Source: Wenyingzhuangia marina (GTDB lineage Bacteria > Bacteroidota > Bacteroidia > Flavobacteriales > Flavobacteriaceae). From it: a DNA stretch of 64,000 nucleotides. The stretch lies in contig NZ_FQXQ01000006.1 in the NCBI RefSeq assembly GCF_900130035.1, positions 62,001 to 126,000 on the forward strand. The letters run 5' to 3'. Both the position numbers and the translations under genes were made by a program. The notes under the pieces are model-generated. The model ran no database searches. It saw only the letters and a program-made list of their open reading frames with translations, and was not told the DNA's origin. Below are positions 45,571 through 55,040 of this stretch, piece by piece (position 1 is the first letter of the stretch; every line of letters starts with the position of its first letter).

Positions 45571-46968
45571 ATGAAAAACATCAATCAATACATTTCTAAA
45601 CACAAAGAACGCTTTTTAAATGAACTTATTGAGCTCTTAAAAATCCCTTCTATTAGTGCCGATTCAAATTACAGGCCGCAAGTTTTACAAACTGCCAACC
45701 ACGTTTCCAATGCTTTAGCAGAAGCTGGTTGTGAAAACATACAAATTTTACAAACCAAAGGAAATCCTGTAGTGTATGCAGATAAAGTGATAGATCCTAA
45801 TTTACCTACCGTTTTGGTTTACGGTCATTATGATGTGCAACCTGCCGATCCTATAGAACTTTGGGACACTCCTGCCTTTGAACCGACCATAAAAAAAACA
45901 AAAATTCACCCAGAAGGAGCTATTTTTGCCAGAGGCGCTTGCGATGACAAAGGCCAAATGTTTATGCACATTAAAGCCATTGAGTTTTTAATTGCTACAA
46001 ATCAACTGCCATGTAACGTAAAATTTATGATTGAGGGAGAAGAAGAAATTGGATCTCCAAGTCTTGCTCCGTTTATTAAAGAGCATGCTGAATTGTTTAA
46101 AAATGATGTAATCTTAATTTCTGACACTGGAATGATTTCTAACGATCAACCTTCTATTACTACAGGTTTGCGTGGATTGAGTTATGTAGAAATTGAAGTT
46201 ACAGGTCCAAACAGAGATTTACATTCTGGATTTTATGGAGGTGCTGTGGCAAATCCTATCAATATTTTAAGTCAGATGATTGCCAAACTTCATGATGAAA
46301 ACAACCATATTACCATTCCTGGTTTTTATGATGATGTATATGAATTGTCTGAAGAAGAAAGAGCAGAAATGGCCAAAGCTCCATTTGAACAAAAAGATTA
46401 TAACAAAGCATTAAATATTGAAGAAGAATGGGGTGAAAAATCTTATTCTACTATTGAAAGAAGTACTGTAAGACCTACTTTAGATGTAAATGGTATTTGG
46501 GGTGGTTATATTGGCGAAGGGGCTAAAACCGTGTTGCCATCAAAAGCTTTCGCTAAAATTTCTATGCGATTGGTACCCGGCCAAGATCCCGATAAAATCA
46601 CTCAATTATTCACAGACTACTTTATGAGCTTGGCTCCAAAATCTGTAAAAGTAGTGGTAAAACCTCATCATGGAGGAAAAGCTTATAGAACGCCATTGGA
46701 GTCAACAGGATATCAAGCAGCCTATAAAGCATATGCAGAAACTTTTACCAACGCACCTATTCCACAACCTTCAGGAGGTAGCATTCCAATTGTTTCCTTA
46801 TTTAGTGATGTTTTTAATAGTCATACTATTTTAATGGGATTTGGATTAAACAGTGATGCCATTCATTCTCCAAACGAACATTATGGATTGTTTAACTTTT
46901 ACAAAGGGATAGAAACCATTCCTTATTTTTATCAATACTTTACCCAAATACATCAACAAAATGCGTAA
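45571..46968 (+). CDS. M20-family dipeptidase
   Basis: The product has 465 residues. Metal-site motifs are VYGHYDVQPADP (His/Asp), ARGACDDKGQM and EGEEEIGSPS, with the dimerisation domain in the middle and HSPNEHYG near the end. It is a zinc-dependent peptidase of the dipeptidase/carnosinase group, acting in the cytoplasm (no signal peptide). The next gene overlaps by 8 bp. Confidence 0.9.
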   Translation: MKNINQYISKHKERFLNELIELLKIPSISADSNYRPQVLQTANHVSNALAEAGCENIQILQTKGNPVVYADKVIDPNLPTVLVYGHYDVQPADPIELWDTPAFEPTIKKTKIHPEGAIFARGACDDKGQMFMHIKAIEFLIATNQLPCNVKFMIEGEEEIGSPSLAPFIKEHAELFKNDVILISDTGMISNDQPSITTGLRGLSYVEIEVTGPNRDLHSGFYGGAVANPINILSQMIAKLHDENNHITIPGFYDDVYELSEEERAEMAKAPFEQKDYNKALNIEEEWGEKSYSTIERSTVRPTLDVNGIWGGYIGEGAKTVLPSKAFAKISMRLVPGQDPDKITQLFTDYFMSLAPKSVKVVVKPHHGGKAYRTPLESTGYQAAYKAYAETFTNAPIPQPSGGSIPIVSLFSDVFNSHTILMGFGLNSDAIHSPNEHYGLFNFYKGIETIPYFYQYFTQIHQQNA

Positions 46969-47428
46969 TGAACATACTTATAAAATTGGCTTAGAGTGGA
47001 AAGGGAAACTTACCACTGATAAAAGAAACAGGTTACGCTATGAGCGTATTTATGAACTAAATTTTGATAACAAACCTAGTTTAATGGGTTCTGCTGATGC
47101 TACTTTTCATGGTGATGATAGTTTATACAATCCTGAAGAAATGCTCCTCTGTGCTTTGTCATCATGCTATATGATGTCTTTCTTTTATTTATGTAGTTTA
47201 AAAAATATTGAAATTGTTGGTTACAGTGACGAACCTATTGGAATGATAAAAGTAAATCCTAACGGAAGTGGACAATTTGAAGAGGTTACCTTACAACCTT
47301 CTATTTGTATTAAACATAAAGATGCTAAAGAAATTGAAGTGATTTTTAACGAAGCTCATGATTATTGTTTTATAGCCAGATCTTGTAATTTTAACATCAA
47401 CCATGCTCCTAAAATAGATTATTATTAA
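46961..47428 (+). CDS. OsmC/Ohr-family protein
   Basis: The product has 155 residues. It shows the OsmC-type region EEMLLCALSSCYMMSFFYLC with its reactive Cys, and a late CFIARSCNFN segment that includes the second Cys. The family reduces organic or fatty-acid hydroperoxides. The ATG overlaps the dipeptidase by 8 bp, so translation is coupled. The stop shares TTAA with the convergent esterase. Confidence 0.85.
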   Translation: MRNEHTYKIGLEWKGKLTTDKRNRLRYERIYELNFDNKPSLMGSADATFHGDDSLYNPEEMLLCALSSCYMMSFFYLCSLKNIEIVGYSDEPIGMIKVNPNGSGQFEEVTLQPSICIKHKDAKEIEVIFNEAHDYCFIARSCNFNINHAPKIDYY

Positions 47429-48153
47429 ATGTAAATAGTAACCATTTTTCTCCAATACTTGGCCCTATGTGCTTCACCATCCCATTCATTAAATTGATAA
47501 GAAATTCCTTTTTCATCAAGAATGGTTTTTAATTTATAGTTGCTTTCTAAAAACAAATCATCTTTACCAATCACTAAGACGATATCTAAATTTTTAATAT
47601 CAGCTATTAAAGCTTCATCGTGCAAATTTTTTAAATATTGATTTGGCATATGATAATACACAAAATCATTGTGGTACCCTCCTAACAAATCATCAAAATA
47701 ACCTTTACAAACAGTTAAATCATAACGCCCGCTCATTCCCACAACTTTGCAAAATAAATTAGGATGTCTCATGGCAATATTTACAGCATGATAAGCTCCT
47801 AAACTACAACCCGCAGAAATCACATTTGGATTGTTATTTACTTGATGCATTAAAGGAAAAACCTCGTTTAACAAATAATTTTCGTACTGGCAATGTCTGT
47901 AAATTCTATGGCCAGGATGATCATGTGCATTATAAAAAGTTTCTGTATCAACACTATCAATACAAAAAATCTGCAAATGTCCTTCATTAATTTTTTCTTC
48001 TAAAGCTTTAATAACTCCCCAATCTTCATAATCAAAAAAACGTCCCATTCTTGGCGGAAAAAACAAAACTTTTGCTCCAGAATGACCAAAAATCAACAAT
48101 TCCATTTCTTTTTCTAAATTGGGACTGTGCCATTTATGGTATTCTCTTTTCAT
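47425..48153 (-). CDS. Putative esterase (alpha/beta hydrolase)
   Basis: The product has 242 residues. The nucleophile elbow is AGCSLGAYH (Ser in GxSxG), with YHKWHSPNLEKEMELLIFGHSG at the start and a His in GEAHRAKYW near the end, giving a plausible Ser-Asp-His triad. It resembles the esterase D/PF00756 group. It is cytoplasmic and sits 15 bp after a GDSL-like hydrolase, forming a pair that may act on the same ester or acylated sugar. Confidence 0.8.
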   Translation of the reverse strand: MKREYHKWHSPNLEKEMELLIFGHSGAKVLFFPPRMGRFFDYEDWGVIKALEEKINEGHLQIFCIDSVDTETFYNAHDHPGHRIYRHCQYENYLLNEVFPLMHQVNNNPNVISAGCSLGAYHAVNIAMRHPNLFCKVVGMSGRYDLTVCKGYFDDLLGGYHNDFVYYHMPNQYLKNLHDEALIADIKNLDIVLVIGKDDLFLESNYKLKTILDEKGISYQFNEWDGEAHRAKYWRKMVTIYI

Positions 48154-48168
48154 AGCTTTTCTTTATAA

Positions 48169-48777
48169 TTAAGACATTTCTAAAACCGGAAATGATTCTT
48201 TATGAGTTTTAATAATATCAAACCAAATCTTATATCCTTTTTTATTTAAATGCAAACCATCCTCTATAAAATAGTCTTTATTTGGTTTTCCAGAAGCATC
48301 TAACATGGCTTCATAAATATCAATAAAATAAAAGTTTTTATCTTCTTTAGATATTTCCTTAATGTTACTATTTGTATAACGAATACTACCTTCTAAATAC
48401 CATCGGCTAGGGCTAGGTTTTATAGAAACAAAAGTTACGGGAATATTTCCATAATCTTTTCTAATTTGATCTAATAAAGTTCTAAAAAACAGTACTATTT
48501 CCTCTGGATGTCTCCCATCTCCTAAATCATTATCTCCTGCATAAATCATGACTGCTCTAGGATTTAATCCTTTGAAATTTTTTTTATAAAACCAAGAACA
48601 GGCTGCTAGTGTAGAACCTCCAAATGCTAAATTAATTGGGGCATATTCTTTAAAAAGAATTGGAAGTTCATTCCATAAATTAAAAGAAGAACTCCCATAA
48701 AAAACCATATCAGGCTTGTATTTTATTTTATTTTTTTCTCGTTCTAATCTTTCTAACTCTTCATGATACCAAAACAT
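48169..48777 (-). CDS. SGNH/GDSL-family hydrolase
   Basis: The product has 202 residues. Block I is FYGSSSFNLW (Ser), block II is FGGST (Gly), block III is YAGDNDLGDG (Asn) and block V is DGLHLNKKGY (Asp, His). The SGNH set is complete. It starts MFWYHEELERLEREKNKIKYKP, without a signal peptide. It deacylates or hydrolyses an ester; the natural substrate is unknown. Confidence 0.85.
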   Translation of the reverse strand: MFWYHEELERLEREKNKIKYKPDMVFYGSSSFNLWNELPILFKEYAPINLAFGGSTLAACSWFYKKNFKGLNPRAVMIYAGDNDLGDGRHPEEIVLFFRTLLDQIRKDYGNIPVTFVSIKPSPSRWYLEGSIRYTNSNIKEISKEDKNFYFIDIYEAMLDASGKPNKDYFIEDGLHLNKKGYKIWFDIIKTHKESFPVLEMS

Positions 48778-48849
48778 CTTCCTCTTTTTTAAATCGAGGG
48801 CTAAAGTTAATCAAAATTTATGCTTCAGGCATAACATCCTGAAATTTAA

Positions 48850-49218
48850 CTATTTTATAAAGCCTAATTCTTTTTGTTTCTTTTTTGTTAAGCTTTTCAC
48901 TACCAAATCATAAGAATGATCTATCCATTTTTTTATGTCATCTGTAGACATATCAGAAGCTAATAAAATAGTGTTCCAATGTTTTTTATTCATGTGAAAA
49001 GCTGACGTTACTGACGAATATTTTTCTCTTAATTCAATAGCCATTTCTGGATCACATTTTACATTTACTGCGTGTGGTATCCTTTCCAAACCTGTTAAAG
49101 CAAACATTTTATCAGACACTTTAAACACCAAAGTAGATTCGTCAAAAGGGAAACTCTCACTTACATGAGCTTTGGAAATACAATACGTTCTTAAATCTTC
49201 TATATTCATTTTTATCAA
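48850..49218 (-). CDS. MmcQ/YjbR-family protein
   Basis: The product has 122 residues, or 119 if the internal ATG (MNIEDLRTYC) is used. It matches the YjbR/CyaY-like fold: SESFPFDESTLVFKVSDKMFALTGL, VNVKCDPEMAIELREKY and the C-terminal IDHSYDLVVKSL. These proteins are called DNA-binding by structural similarity to MmcQ, but their role is not established. Confidence 0.85.
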   Translation of the reverse strand: MIKMNIEDLRTYCISKAHVSESFPFDESTLVFKVSDKMFALTGLERIPHAVNVKCDPEMAIELREKYSSVTSAFHMNKKHWNTILLASDMSTDDIKKWIDHSYDLVVKSLTKKKQKELGFIK

Positions 49219-49261
49219 TTTTTCTTAGGACAGAACAGGATGCCCACTAAGATACATTTTG

Positions 49262-49269
49262 TAAGTTTG
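49262..49269 (+). promoter_or_regulatory. Promoter -7 box of the aldehyde dehydrogenase
   Basis: TAAGTTTG lies 25 bp upstream of ATG 49295. Confidence 0.5.
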
Positions 49270-49294
49270 TAAATCAAACATTGTATATTTTCTA

Positions 49295-50635
49295 ATGATT
49301 ATTACCACCAATCCATATACTCAAAAAAAAATTCAACAATATTCTTTTTTAAAAGATGAGGAGTTAAATTTAAAACTAAATACAGCTCAAAAAAGTTATA
49401 AAAATTGGAAAAATACTTCTTTTAAAGAAAGAGAACAATTGGGTATAAAACTAAAAGAATTGATGCTGAGTCGTAAAGAATCATTGGCAAATCTTATTAG
49501 TACAGAAATGGGAAAACCCATTACTCAGTGCTTAGCAGAAGTAGTCAAAACAAGTACATTGGTTGATTATTTTACAAGTAATACAGCCAATTTTCTTAAA
49601 AATATAGACTTAGATGAAAACACTTATGTGAGTTATCACCCTACAGGAGCTGTTTTTGGTATTATGCCATGGAATTTTCCACTTTGGCAAGTATTCCGTT
49701 ATGCGTTTCCAAACATTATAGCTGGAAATGTTTGTTTGTTAAAACATGCTCCAAATGTTACGGGTTGTGCCATAGCCATTCAGCAATTATTTGAAGATGC
49801 AGGTTACCCAAAACATGTTTTCACCAATTTAATTATTGATATTCCACAAGTAGAACAAGTAATTGCTCATAATGTGGTGCAAGGAGTTTGCCTAACAGGA
49901 AGTACAAAAGCAGGAAGTTCTGTAGCTGCTTTGGCAGGGAAATATTTAAAAAAATCGGTATTAGAATTAGGAGGTACAGACGCTTCTATTATTATGGAAG
50001 ATGCTGATTTTGATACTGCTTTAACTTCTGCTTTTGATTCTAGAACCGCCAATTCTGGTCAAGTATGTATTGCTGCCAAAAGAATTTTTGTACCTAAAAA
50101 CAAATTGGAATATGCTATTGCCTTTTTTAAACAGAAAATAGCGGATTTAAAACAAGGAAATCCTTTAGAGGAAAGCACTCAAATAGGTCCTATTTCTAAA
50201 GCTGAGTTTTTACCTATTTTGCAAAATCAAGTGGAAAAAACCATTAAAAACGGAGCTGAATTAATAGTAGGTGGAAAAATTAAAGAACCTTTTTACGAAA
50301 CCACTTTGTTAGTTGTAAACAAAGAAAACTCTATGTTAAAAGAAGAAATTTTTGGTCCCGTTATTTGTGTTATTCCTTATGAAAATACTGATACTTTAAT
50401 TGAAGAAGTTAACAATTCTGAATATGGATTAGGTACTGCTATTTGGACAAAAAATATTGGAAAAGCCAAATCACTCGCAGAAAAAATAGAAGCAGGTTAT
50501 GTATCCATCAATTTTAAAGTAACCAGCGATCCTAAATTTCCTTTTGGAGGAATTAAAAAATCTGGTTACGGAAAAGAATTAGGAGAACATGGTTTAAAAA
50601 CTTTTTTAAATGCCAAAACCAACACCATTGCTTAA
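49295..50635 (+). CDS. NAD(P)-dependent aldehyde dehydrogenase (succinate-semialdehyde type)
   Basis: The product has 446 residues. Key elements are the N-terminal TEMGKPITQCLAE, the cofactor site IMPWNFPLWQVFR, VCLTGSTKAGSSVA, the glutamate motif LELGGTDASI and the catalytic Cys in NSGQVCIAAKR, followed by LKEEIFGPVI. The group includes succinate-semialdehyde dehydrogenase (GabD-like). The substrate remains open. It ends on the shared TTAA with hemW. Confidence 0.88.
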   Translation: MIITTNPYTQKKIQQYSFLKDEELNLKLNTAQKSYKNWKNTSFKEREQLGIKLKELMLSRKESLANLISTEMGKPITQCLAEVVKTSTLVDYFTSNTANFLKNIDLDENTYVSYHPTGAVFGIMPWNFPLWQVFRYAFPNIIAGNVCLLKHAPNVTGCAIAIQQLFEDAGYPKHVFTNLIIDIPQVEQVIAHNVVQGVCLTGSTKAGSSVAALAGKYLKKSVLELGGTDASIIMEDADFDTALTSAFDSRTANSGQVCIAAKRIFVPKNKLEYAIAFFKQKIADLKQGNPLEESTQIGPISKAEFLPILQNQVEKTIKNGAELIVGGKIKEPFYETTLLVVNKENSMLKEEIFGPVICVIPYENTDTLIEEVNNSEYGLGTAIWTKNIGKAKSLAEKIEAGYVSINFKVTSDPKFPFGGIKKSGYGKELGEHGLKTFLNAKTNTIA

Positions 50636-51756
50636 ACCCAAAATAATTCACTAGCAATTCCATCAGCTAAAAACTTTCCTTTTTGTGTAGTTTTTAGCTG
50701 ATTTTGTTTTAACATTAAAGTACCGTTTTCTAAAAAAGGTTGAATCTGTTTTTCCAAAAAGATACTGGTTTTTATTCCAAAATCTTGAGATACTTTTTCT
50801 AAAGACACCCCCCAAATAGTTCTTAACCCAGTCATAATATATTCATTATACTGATCTTTAACTGTTAATATTTCTTGACCAGATGGCAAACTATTTTCTA
50901 ATAAAGACTTAATATATTTAGCATTGTTTGCTACGTTCCAACTTCTAATATTCCCATTAAAAGAATGTGCCGAGGGTCCAAAACCTAAATACCATTTTCC
51001 TAACCAATAAGACGTGTTGTGTTTTGAATAAAAGTTAGGTTTTCCAAAGTTTGATATTTCATAATGATCAAATCCTGCTTGGGTTAAGGTGTTAACTAAA
51101 ATATCAAAATGTTGAGCCGCCAAACTTTCATTAATAACAGGATATGTTCCTTTTTTGATAAAATCTGCCAAAGCAGTTCCCTCCTCCACCGTTAAAGCAT
51201 AAGAGGAAATATGTGAAATTCCAAATTTTAAAGCTTGTTGAATATTTTGTTTCCACTCCTCATTAGATAATCCCGGAATTCCATACATCAAATCAATAGT
51301 AATATTGTTAAAATATTGAGTAGCCGTATGTAAACATTGTTTTACTTCTTCTGATGAATGTGCCCTATTCATCATCTGCAACTCTTTATCACCAAAAGAT
51401 TGCACCCCTATACTTAACCTATTAATTTCTGTTTGTGCTAATTCTTTTATTTTATCATCTGTTAAATCATCAGGATTGGCTTCTAAAGTAATTTCAGGAA
51501 TCTCAATTACTTTATAGTATTGCCTGATCGTTTTAATAATGTTTTTAATTTCATCAACATCCAAAATACTTGGTGTTCCTCCTCCAAAATAAATAGTCTT
51601 TACCGTTTTATTTTTAAATTCATCAGCCCTTAAAATAATTTCTTGTACCAATGCTTTTAACAAAGGCTCTTTATTTTTTAAAGAAGTAGAAAAATGAAAA
51701 TCGCAATAATGACATGCTTTTTTACAAAACGGGATGTGTAAATAAATACCTGACAT
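50632..51756 (-). CDS. hemW: HemW-type radical SAM protein
   Basis: The product has 374 residues. The cluster motif is CKKACHYCDFHFS (CX3CX2C), then FGGGTPS and the SAM-binding segments IGVQSFGDKEL and DLMYGIPG. The C-terminal region contains GFGPSAHSF and the final HemN-like fold. HemW handles heme and is often mislabelled coproporphyrinogen oxidase. The three Cys plus a downstream Cys-lacking C-terminus fit HemW better than HemN. Confidence 0.88.
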   Translation of the reverse strand: MSGIYLHIPFCKKACHYCDFHFSTSLKNKEPLLKALVQEIILRADEFKNKTVKTIYFGGGTPSILDVDEIKNIIKTIRQYYKVIEIPEITLEANPDDLTDDKIKELAQTEINRLSIGVQSFGDKELQMMNRAHSSEEVKQCLHTATQYFNNITIDLMYGIPGLSNEEWKQNIQQALKFGISHISSYALTVEEGTALADFIKKGTYPVINESLAAQHFDILVNTLTQAGFDHYEISNFGKPNFYSKHNTSYWLGKWYLGFGPSAHSFNGNIRSWNVANNAKYIKSLLENSLPSGQEILTVKDQYNEYIMTGLRTIWGVSLEKVSQDFGIKTSIFLEKQIQPFLENGTLMLKQNQLKTTQKGKFLADGIASELFWV

Positions 51757-51897
51757 TTTTATTGATTATTTGTTGATTTGTTTAACTGCTTAGTTGCTAT
51801 TGACAATAATTAGTAATTAACCCCTGAGTACTTTATTTTTATTCTATTGATATTAATCCCTTAAACAATTTCACAAATAAACGATTAAGCAACTCAA

Positions 51898-52452
51898 CTA
51901 TTTTACTATTTTACTCTCATTCTGACTTACAAAACTTGCCCAACCACTGTAATTTTTTCCTCCAACTTTTACACCGCTGTTAAAAAAGTGACAAACAGCT
52001 GCAGCCAAACCGTCGGTAGCATCTAAATTTTTGGGTAAGGTTTTTAAATCTAACAAACTCTTAAGCATCATTGCTACTTGTTCTTTACTGGCATTTCCAT
52101 TTCCGGTAATGGCCATTTTAATTTTTTTTGGTAAATATTCCGTTACTGGAATATCTCTAGACAAACCGGCAGCCATCGCTACTCCTTGTGCCCTACCCAA
52201 CTTTAACATTGATTGTACATTTTTTCCAAAAAAAGGAGCTTCAATAGCCAATTCATCAGGATGATAAGTATCTATTAACTCTATGGTTCGTTCAAAAATC
52301 AAGCGTAGTTTTACATAAGGATCGCTGTATTTACTTAACAACAATTCGTTCATTTGAACAAATTCCATTTTTTTTCCTACAACCTTAATTACTCCAAATC
52401 CCATAATGGTGGTTCCGGGGTCTATACCTAATATAATTTTTTCTACAGCCAA
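51898..52452 (-). CDS. ruvC: Holliday-junction resolvase RuvC
   Basis: The product has about 184 residues. IILGIDPGTTIMGFG carries the first catalytic Asp, DELAIEAPFFGKNVQS the Glu, and DATDGLAAAVCHF the last Asp pair. It cuts Holliday junctions with RuvAB. The longest frame begins at ATG 52503, but a -7 box (TATCTTTG, 52476-52483) lies inside that extension, so the TTG at 52452 giving MAVEKIILGIDPG is the better start. Confidence 0.9.
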   Translation of the reverse strand: MAVEKIILGIDPGTTIMGFGVIKVVGKKMEFVQMNELLLSKYSDPYVKLRLIFERTIELIDTYHPDELAIEAPFFGKNVQSMLKLGRAQGVAMAAGLSRDIPVTEYLPKKIKMAITGNGNASKEQVAMMLKSLLDLKTLPKNLDATDGLAAAVCHFFNSGVKVGGKNYSGWASFVSQNESKIVK

Positions 52453-52475
52453 TAAAGTGGATTTAACTATTTTAG

Positions 52476-52483
52476 CAAAGATA
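52476..52483 (-). promoter_or_regulatory. ruvC promoter -7 box
   Basis: TATCTTTG on the minus strand, about 24 bp upstream of the proposed TTG start. No -33 element is clear. Confidence 0.5.
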
Positions 52484-52508
52484 GCTAAATTGAATGCTAC
52501 CATGGTGC

Positions 52509-53405
52509 ATGCTTAAATCAATTCGTAAACATTTTACTTTGCTCAACAACATATTAAAGTATATGGTGAGTTGTATTGCCTTGTTTTATATTGCATATAG
52601 AATTTACACCACTACTTTTAGTGTTTCAGATCTTTATCATTTTTTAAATCCTGTAATGCTTATTTTTATTATTCTTCTGTCTTTTGGGAATTGGACTTTT
52701 GAAATTTTAAAATGGAAAATTGTGATTCAGACTTTTGAAAAAATTTCTTTTAAAAAAGCAGCTTATGAAACTTTGGTGGCTTACACCTATGGATTGATTA
52801 CCCCTTTTAACTCAGGAAATTATTTCAAAAAAATTCTTTTCTATTCCAAAAAGCACAGTAAAAAAATCGTGTTTTTAAATTTGTCCAAAGGGATTTATCA
52901 AATGATGACCACTATTATTTTTGGAAGTTGGGGAGTTTATTATTTGATGGATAATATTGATGCTAGAGCTTTTAATCAACAAACATTTTTAATTATTACT
53001 AGTTTTATAGGATTGATAGTTTTTGTTGTTTTCAGAAAAAAAATCATCCCATATATTAAAAATATTCCTGTAAAAGTTCACATTCAATTATTTCTGTTTT
53101 CGGTAATCAAATTTCTTTTCTTTTCGTTCTTGTTGATGATCTTATTACATCAATCCAACATAAATTCACTAACATTATATGCAGGTATTTGTGCCATTTA
53201 TTTATTAAGTTCTTTACTACCCATTTTAAATATTTTAGATTTTGCCATTAAAGGAAGTATGGCTCTCTTTATATTGGTTCCTTTAGGATATTCCGAAGCA
53301 AATATTTTAATTGCTTATTTTATTTTATGGATTTGCAACCATGCTGCTCCAGCCATTACAGGAAGTTTTTTACAGTTTTATCATCTTAAAAAAGAACAAA
53401 TATGA
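52509..53405 (+). CDS. Lysylphosphatidylglycerol-synthase-type membrane protein (UPF0104-like)
   Basis: The product has 298 residues from ATG 52509 (an ATG five codons earlier also exists). Eight or so hydrophobic helices hold ETLVAYTYGLITPFNSGNYFKKILFY and a late LSSLLPILNILDFAIKGSMALF, the pattern of the flippase-like transmembrane part of MprF/AglD. There is no soluble synthase domain. The ATG of the next glycosyltransferase overlaps its stop (53402-53405), so they are translationally coupled and likely act on one lipid or glycan. Confidence 0.75.
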   Translation: MLKSIRKHFTLLNNILKYMVSCIALFYIAYRIYTTTFSVSDLYHFLNPVMLIFIILLSFGNWTFEILKWKIVIQTFEKISFKKAAYETLVAYTYGLITPFNSGNYFKKILFYSKKHSKKIVFLNLSKGIYQMMTTIIFGSWGVYYLMDNIDARAFNQQTFLIITSFIGLIVFVVFRKKIIPYIKNIPVKVHIQLFLFSVIKFLFFSFLLMILLHQSNINSLTLYAGICAIYLLSSLLPILNILDFAIKGSMALFILVPLGYSEANILIAYFILWICNHAAPAITGSFLQFYHLKKEQI

Positions 53406-54484
53406 TTGTCATAATCCTTTATAGTTTGATGATTCTTCTTTTTATAGTTGGATTGATTCGTCTGCCTAAAACAGAAATTGATAAAACAATTCCTCAAAAA
53501 AAAATCAGTATTCTTATCCCATTCAGAAACGAAGAAAATACTTTGGATGCACTTTTAAAAAGTATTCAACATTTAGAATACAACTCAGATAACTTTGAAA
53601 TTCTTTTGATTGATGATGAATCTACAGACGCTTCTGTAAAAATCATTAAAAGATGGCAAGATAAAATACCAAACCTTAAAATATTAAACAACCATAGAGT
53701 AAGTAATTCTCCTAAAAAAGATGCCATTCAAGTAGGAGTACGAGGTGCTCAATTTGATTTTATCATCACTACAGATGCAGATTGTATACTTCCTAAAAAT
53801 TGGTTATTGGCTTATAATACCATTATTCATCAAAAACAAAGTTTGTTTGTAGCAGGTCCTATTGCACTTAAAACCCAAAAGAATTTTGTAGAACAATATC
53901 AAAAATATGACAATCTAAGTTTGATAGGAGTTACCATTGGTAGTTTTGGAATTAAACACCCCATGATGTGTAATGCTGCCAATATGGGTTTTGATAAAAA
54001 TGTTTATTTACAAATGCAATCTCATCAAACCAACATTACAAGTGGTGACGATGTTTTTACTCTGGAAAACTTTGTAAAACAATTTCCTAAAAAAGTACAT
54101 TATTTAAACACTACGGAAGCACTAGTCGTTACAAAAGCGGAAAACAATTGGAAAAGTGTAATTCAGCAACGTATTCGTTGGGCAGCCAAAAGCACACATT
54201 ATAAAAGTTTGTTTACCAAAACAATTGGATTATTGGTTTTAATCACCCAGTTATTCATCGTATTTGGATTGATGTTAAAACCGCTATTTATTTTTTACTT
54301 ATTGCTAGTAAAAATCGGAATTGACTTTGTCATTATCATTATTACTAGTAAAAAATTAAAACAAAAAATCAGCATTCCACAATACGTATTGACGGGAATA
54401 CTTTATCCTTTTTTAAATACTTCTATAGGAATAAAAGCACTTTTTGGTGGTTATCATTGGAAAGGAAGAAACTTTAAAAGATAA
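53402..54484 (+). CDS. Family 2 glycosyltransferase, membrane
   Basis: The product has 360 residues. An N-terminal helix (IVIILYSLMILLFIVGLI) precedes the GT-A domain: ISILIPFRNEENTLDALL, LIDDESTDASVK, ITTDADCILP (DxD) and SGDDVFTLENFVKQF, then QQRIRWAAKS. Two or three C-terminal helices follow (LLVLITQLFIVFGLMLK). The Q-x-x-RW motif marks a processive or polyprenyl-linked enzyme. It pairs with the preceding membrane protein. The product is not known. Confidence 0.85.
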   Translation: MIVIILYSLMILLFIVGLIRLPKTEIDKTIPQKKISILIPFRNEENTLDALLKSIQHLEYNSDNFEILLIDDESTDASVKIIKRWQDKIPNLKILNNHRVSNSPKKDAIQVGVRGAQFDFIITTDADCILPKNWLLAYNTIIHQKQSLFVAGPIALKTQKNFVEQYQKYDNLSLIGVTIGSFGIKHPMMCNAANMGFDKNVYLQMQSHQTNITSGDDVFTLENFVKQFPKKVHYLNTTEALVVTKAENNWKSVIQQRIRWAAKSTHYKSLFTKTIGLLVLITQLFIVFGLMLKPLFIFYLLLVKIGIDFVIIIITSKKLKQKISIPQYVLTGILYPFLNTSIGIKALFGGYHWKGRNFKR

Positions 54485-54494
54485 AATTATTATA

Positions 54495-54902
54495 ATGGAA
54501 ATTAAACTTTACAAATTAAATCTTAATTCAAGAGAAAAAAAATTATCTCCTTATACTTTAACAATAGAAGGAAGACAAATAACATATTTTAACATTCATA
54601 AAGAACATACTAAAAGTATTGTTGAAACAAAATTTTATACATTTGAACGCGACAACAAATACAAACATCGCTTCAAAAATTTAAAACTAAATTATCGATT
54701 TATGATAAATGGAAATGACGAATGGGAAGATGACTCAATTGCTTTCCTTCAAGGTTATGTTAGGCTAAATTTTTATCAAATAGTAAAATTAAACTGGATA
54801 CATAACAAAAGTTGGATTCAAAAACCTGAAAATATAAAATGGTTAATCAGTATACCAATCTCTATATTTACTGCTTATGTGACATCCAAATTAACATCTT
54901 AG
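54495..54902 (+). CDS. Hypothetical protein with C-terminal anchor
   Basis: The product has 135 residues from ATG 54495. It is charged and strand-rich (FYTFERDNKYKHRF), with one C-terminal hydrophobic helix (WLISIPISIFTAYVTSKL). No family is recognised. It starts 11 bp after the glycosyltransferase stop and so may belong to that operon. Confidence 0.6.
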   Translation: MEIKLYKLNLNSREKKLSPYTLTIEGRQITYFNIHKEHTKSIVETKFYTFERDNKYKHRFKNLKLNYRFMINGNDEWEDDSIAFLQGYVRLNFYQIVKLNWIHNKSWIQKPENIKWLISIPISIFTAYVTSKLTS

Positions 54903-54903
54903 C

Positions 54904-55038
54904 TTACTTCCCCAAAAACTGAGCAATTAAAGTATCCGCATTTTTTAACAAATACAACACAAAAAACAACACGGCTACTAATAAAATAACTCTAAGTCTG
55001 TTTGGCTTTTTTCTTTTTGGTCTTGTAAACTCTGTCAT
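54904..55038 (-). CDS. Small single-helix membrane protein
   Basis: The product has 44 residues: a basic start (MTEFTRPKRKKPNRLR), one hydrophobic helix (VILLVAVLFFVLYLLK) and a short polar end. It begins three bases after the mnmD stop (55041-55043) on the same strand. The clear membrane topology, correct codon use and tight spacing support a real gene despite its size. Function is unknown. Confidence 0.6.
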   Translation of the reverse strand: MTEFTRPKRKKPNRLRVILLVAVLFFVLYLLKNADTLIAQFLGK

Positions 55039-55040
55039 AT

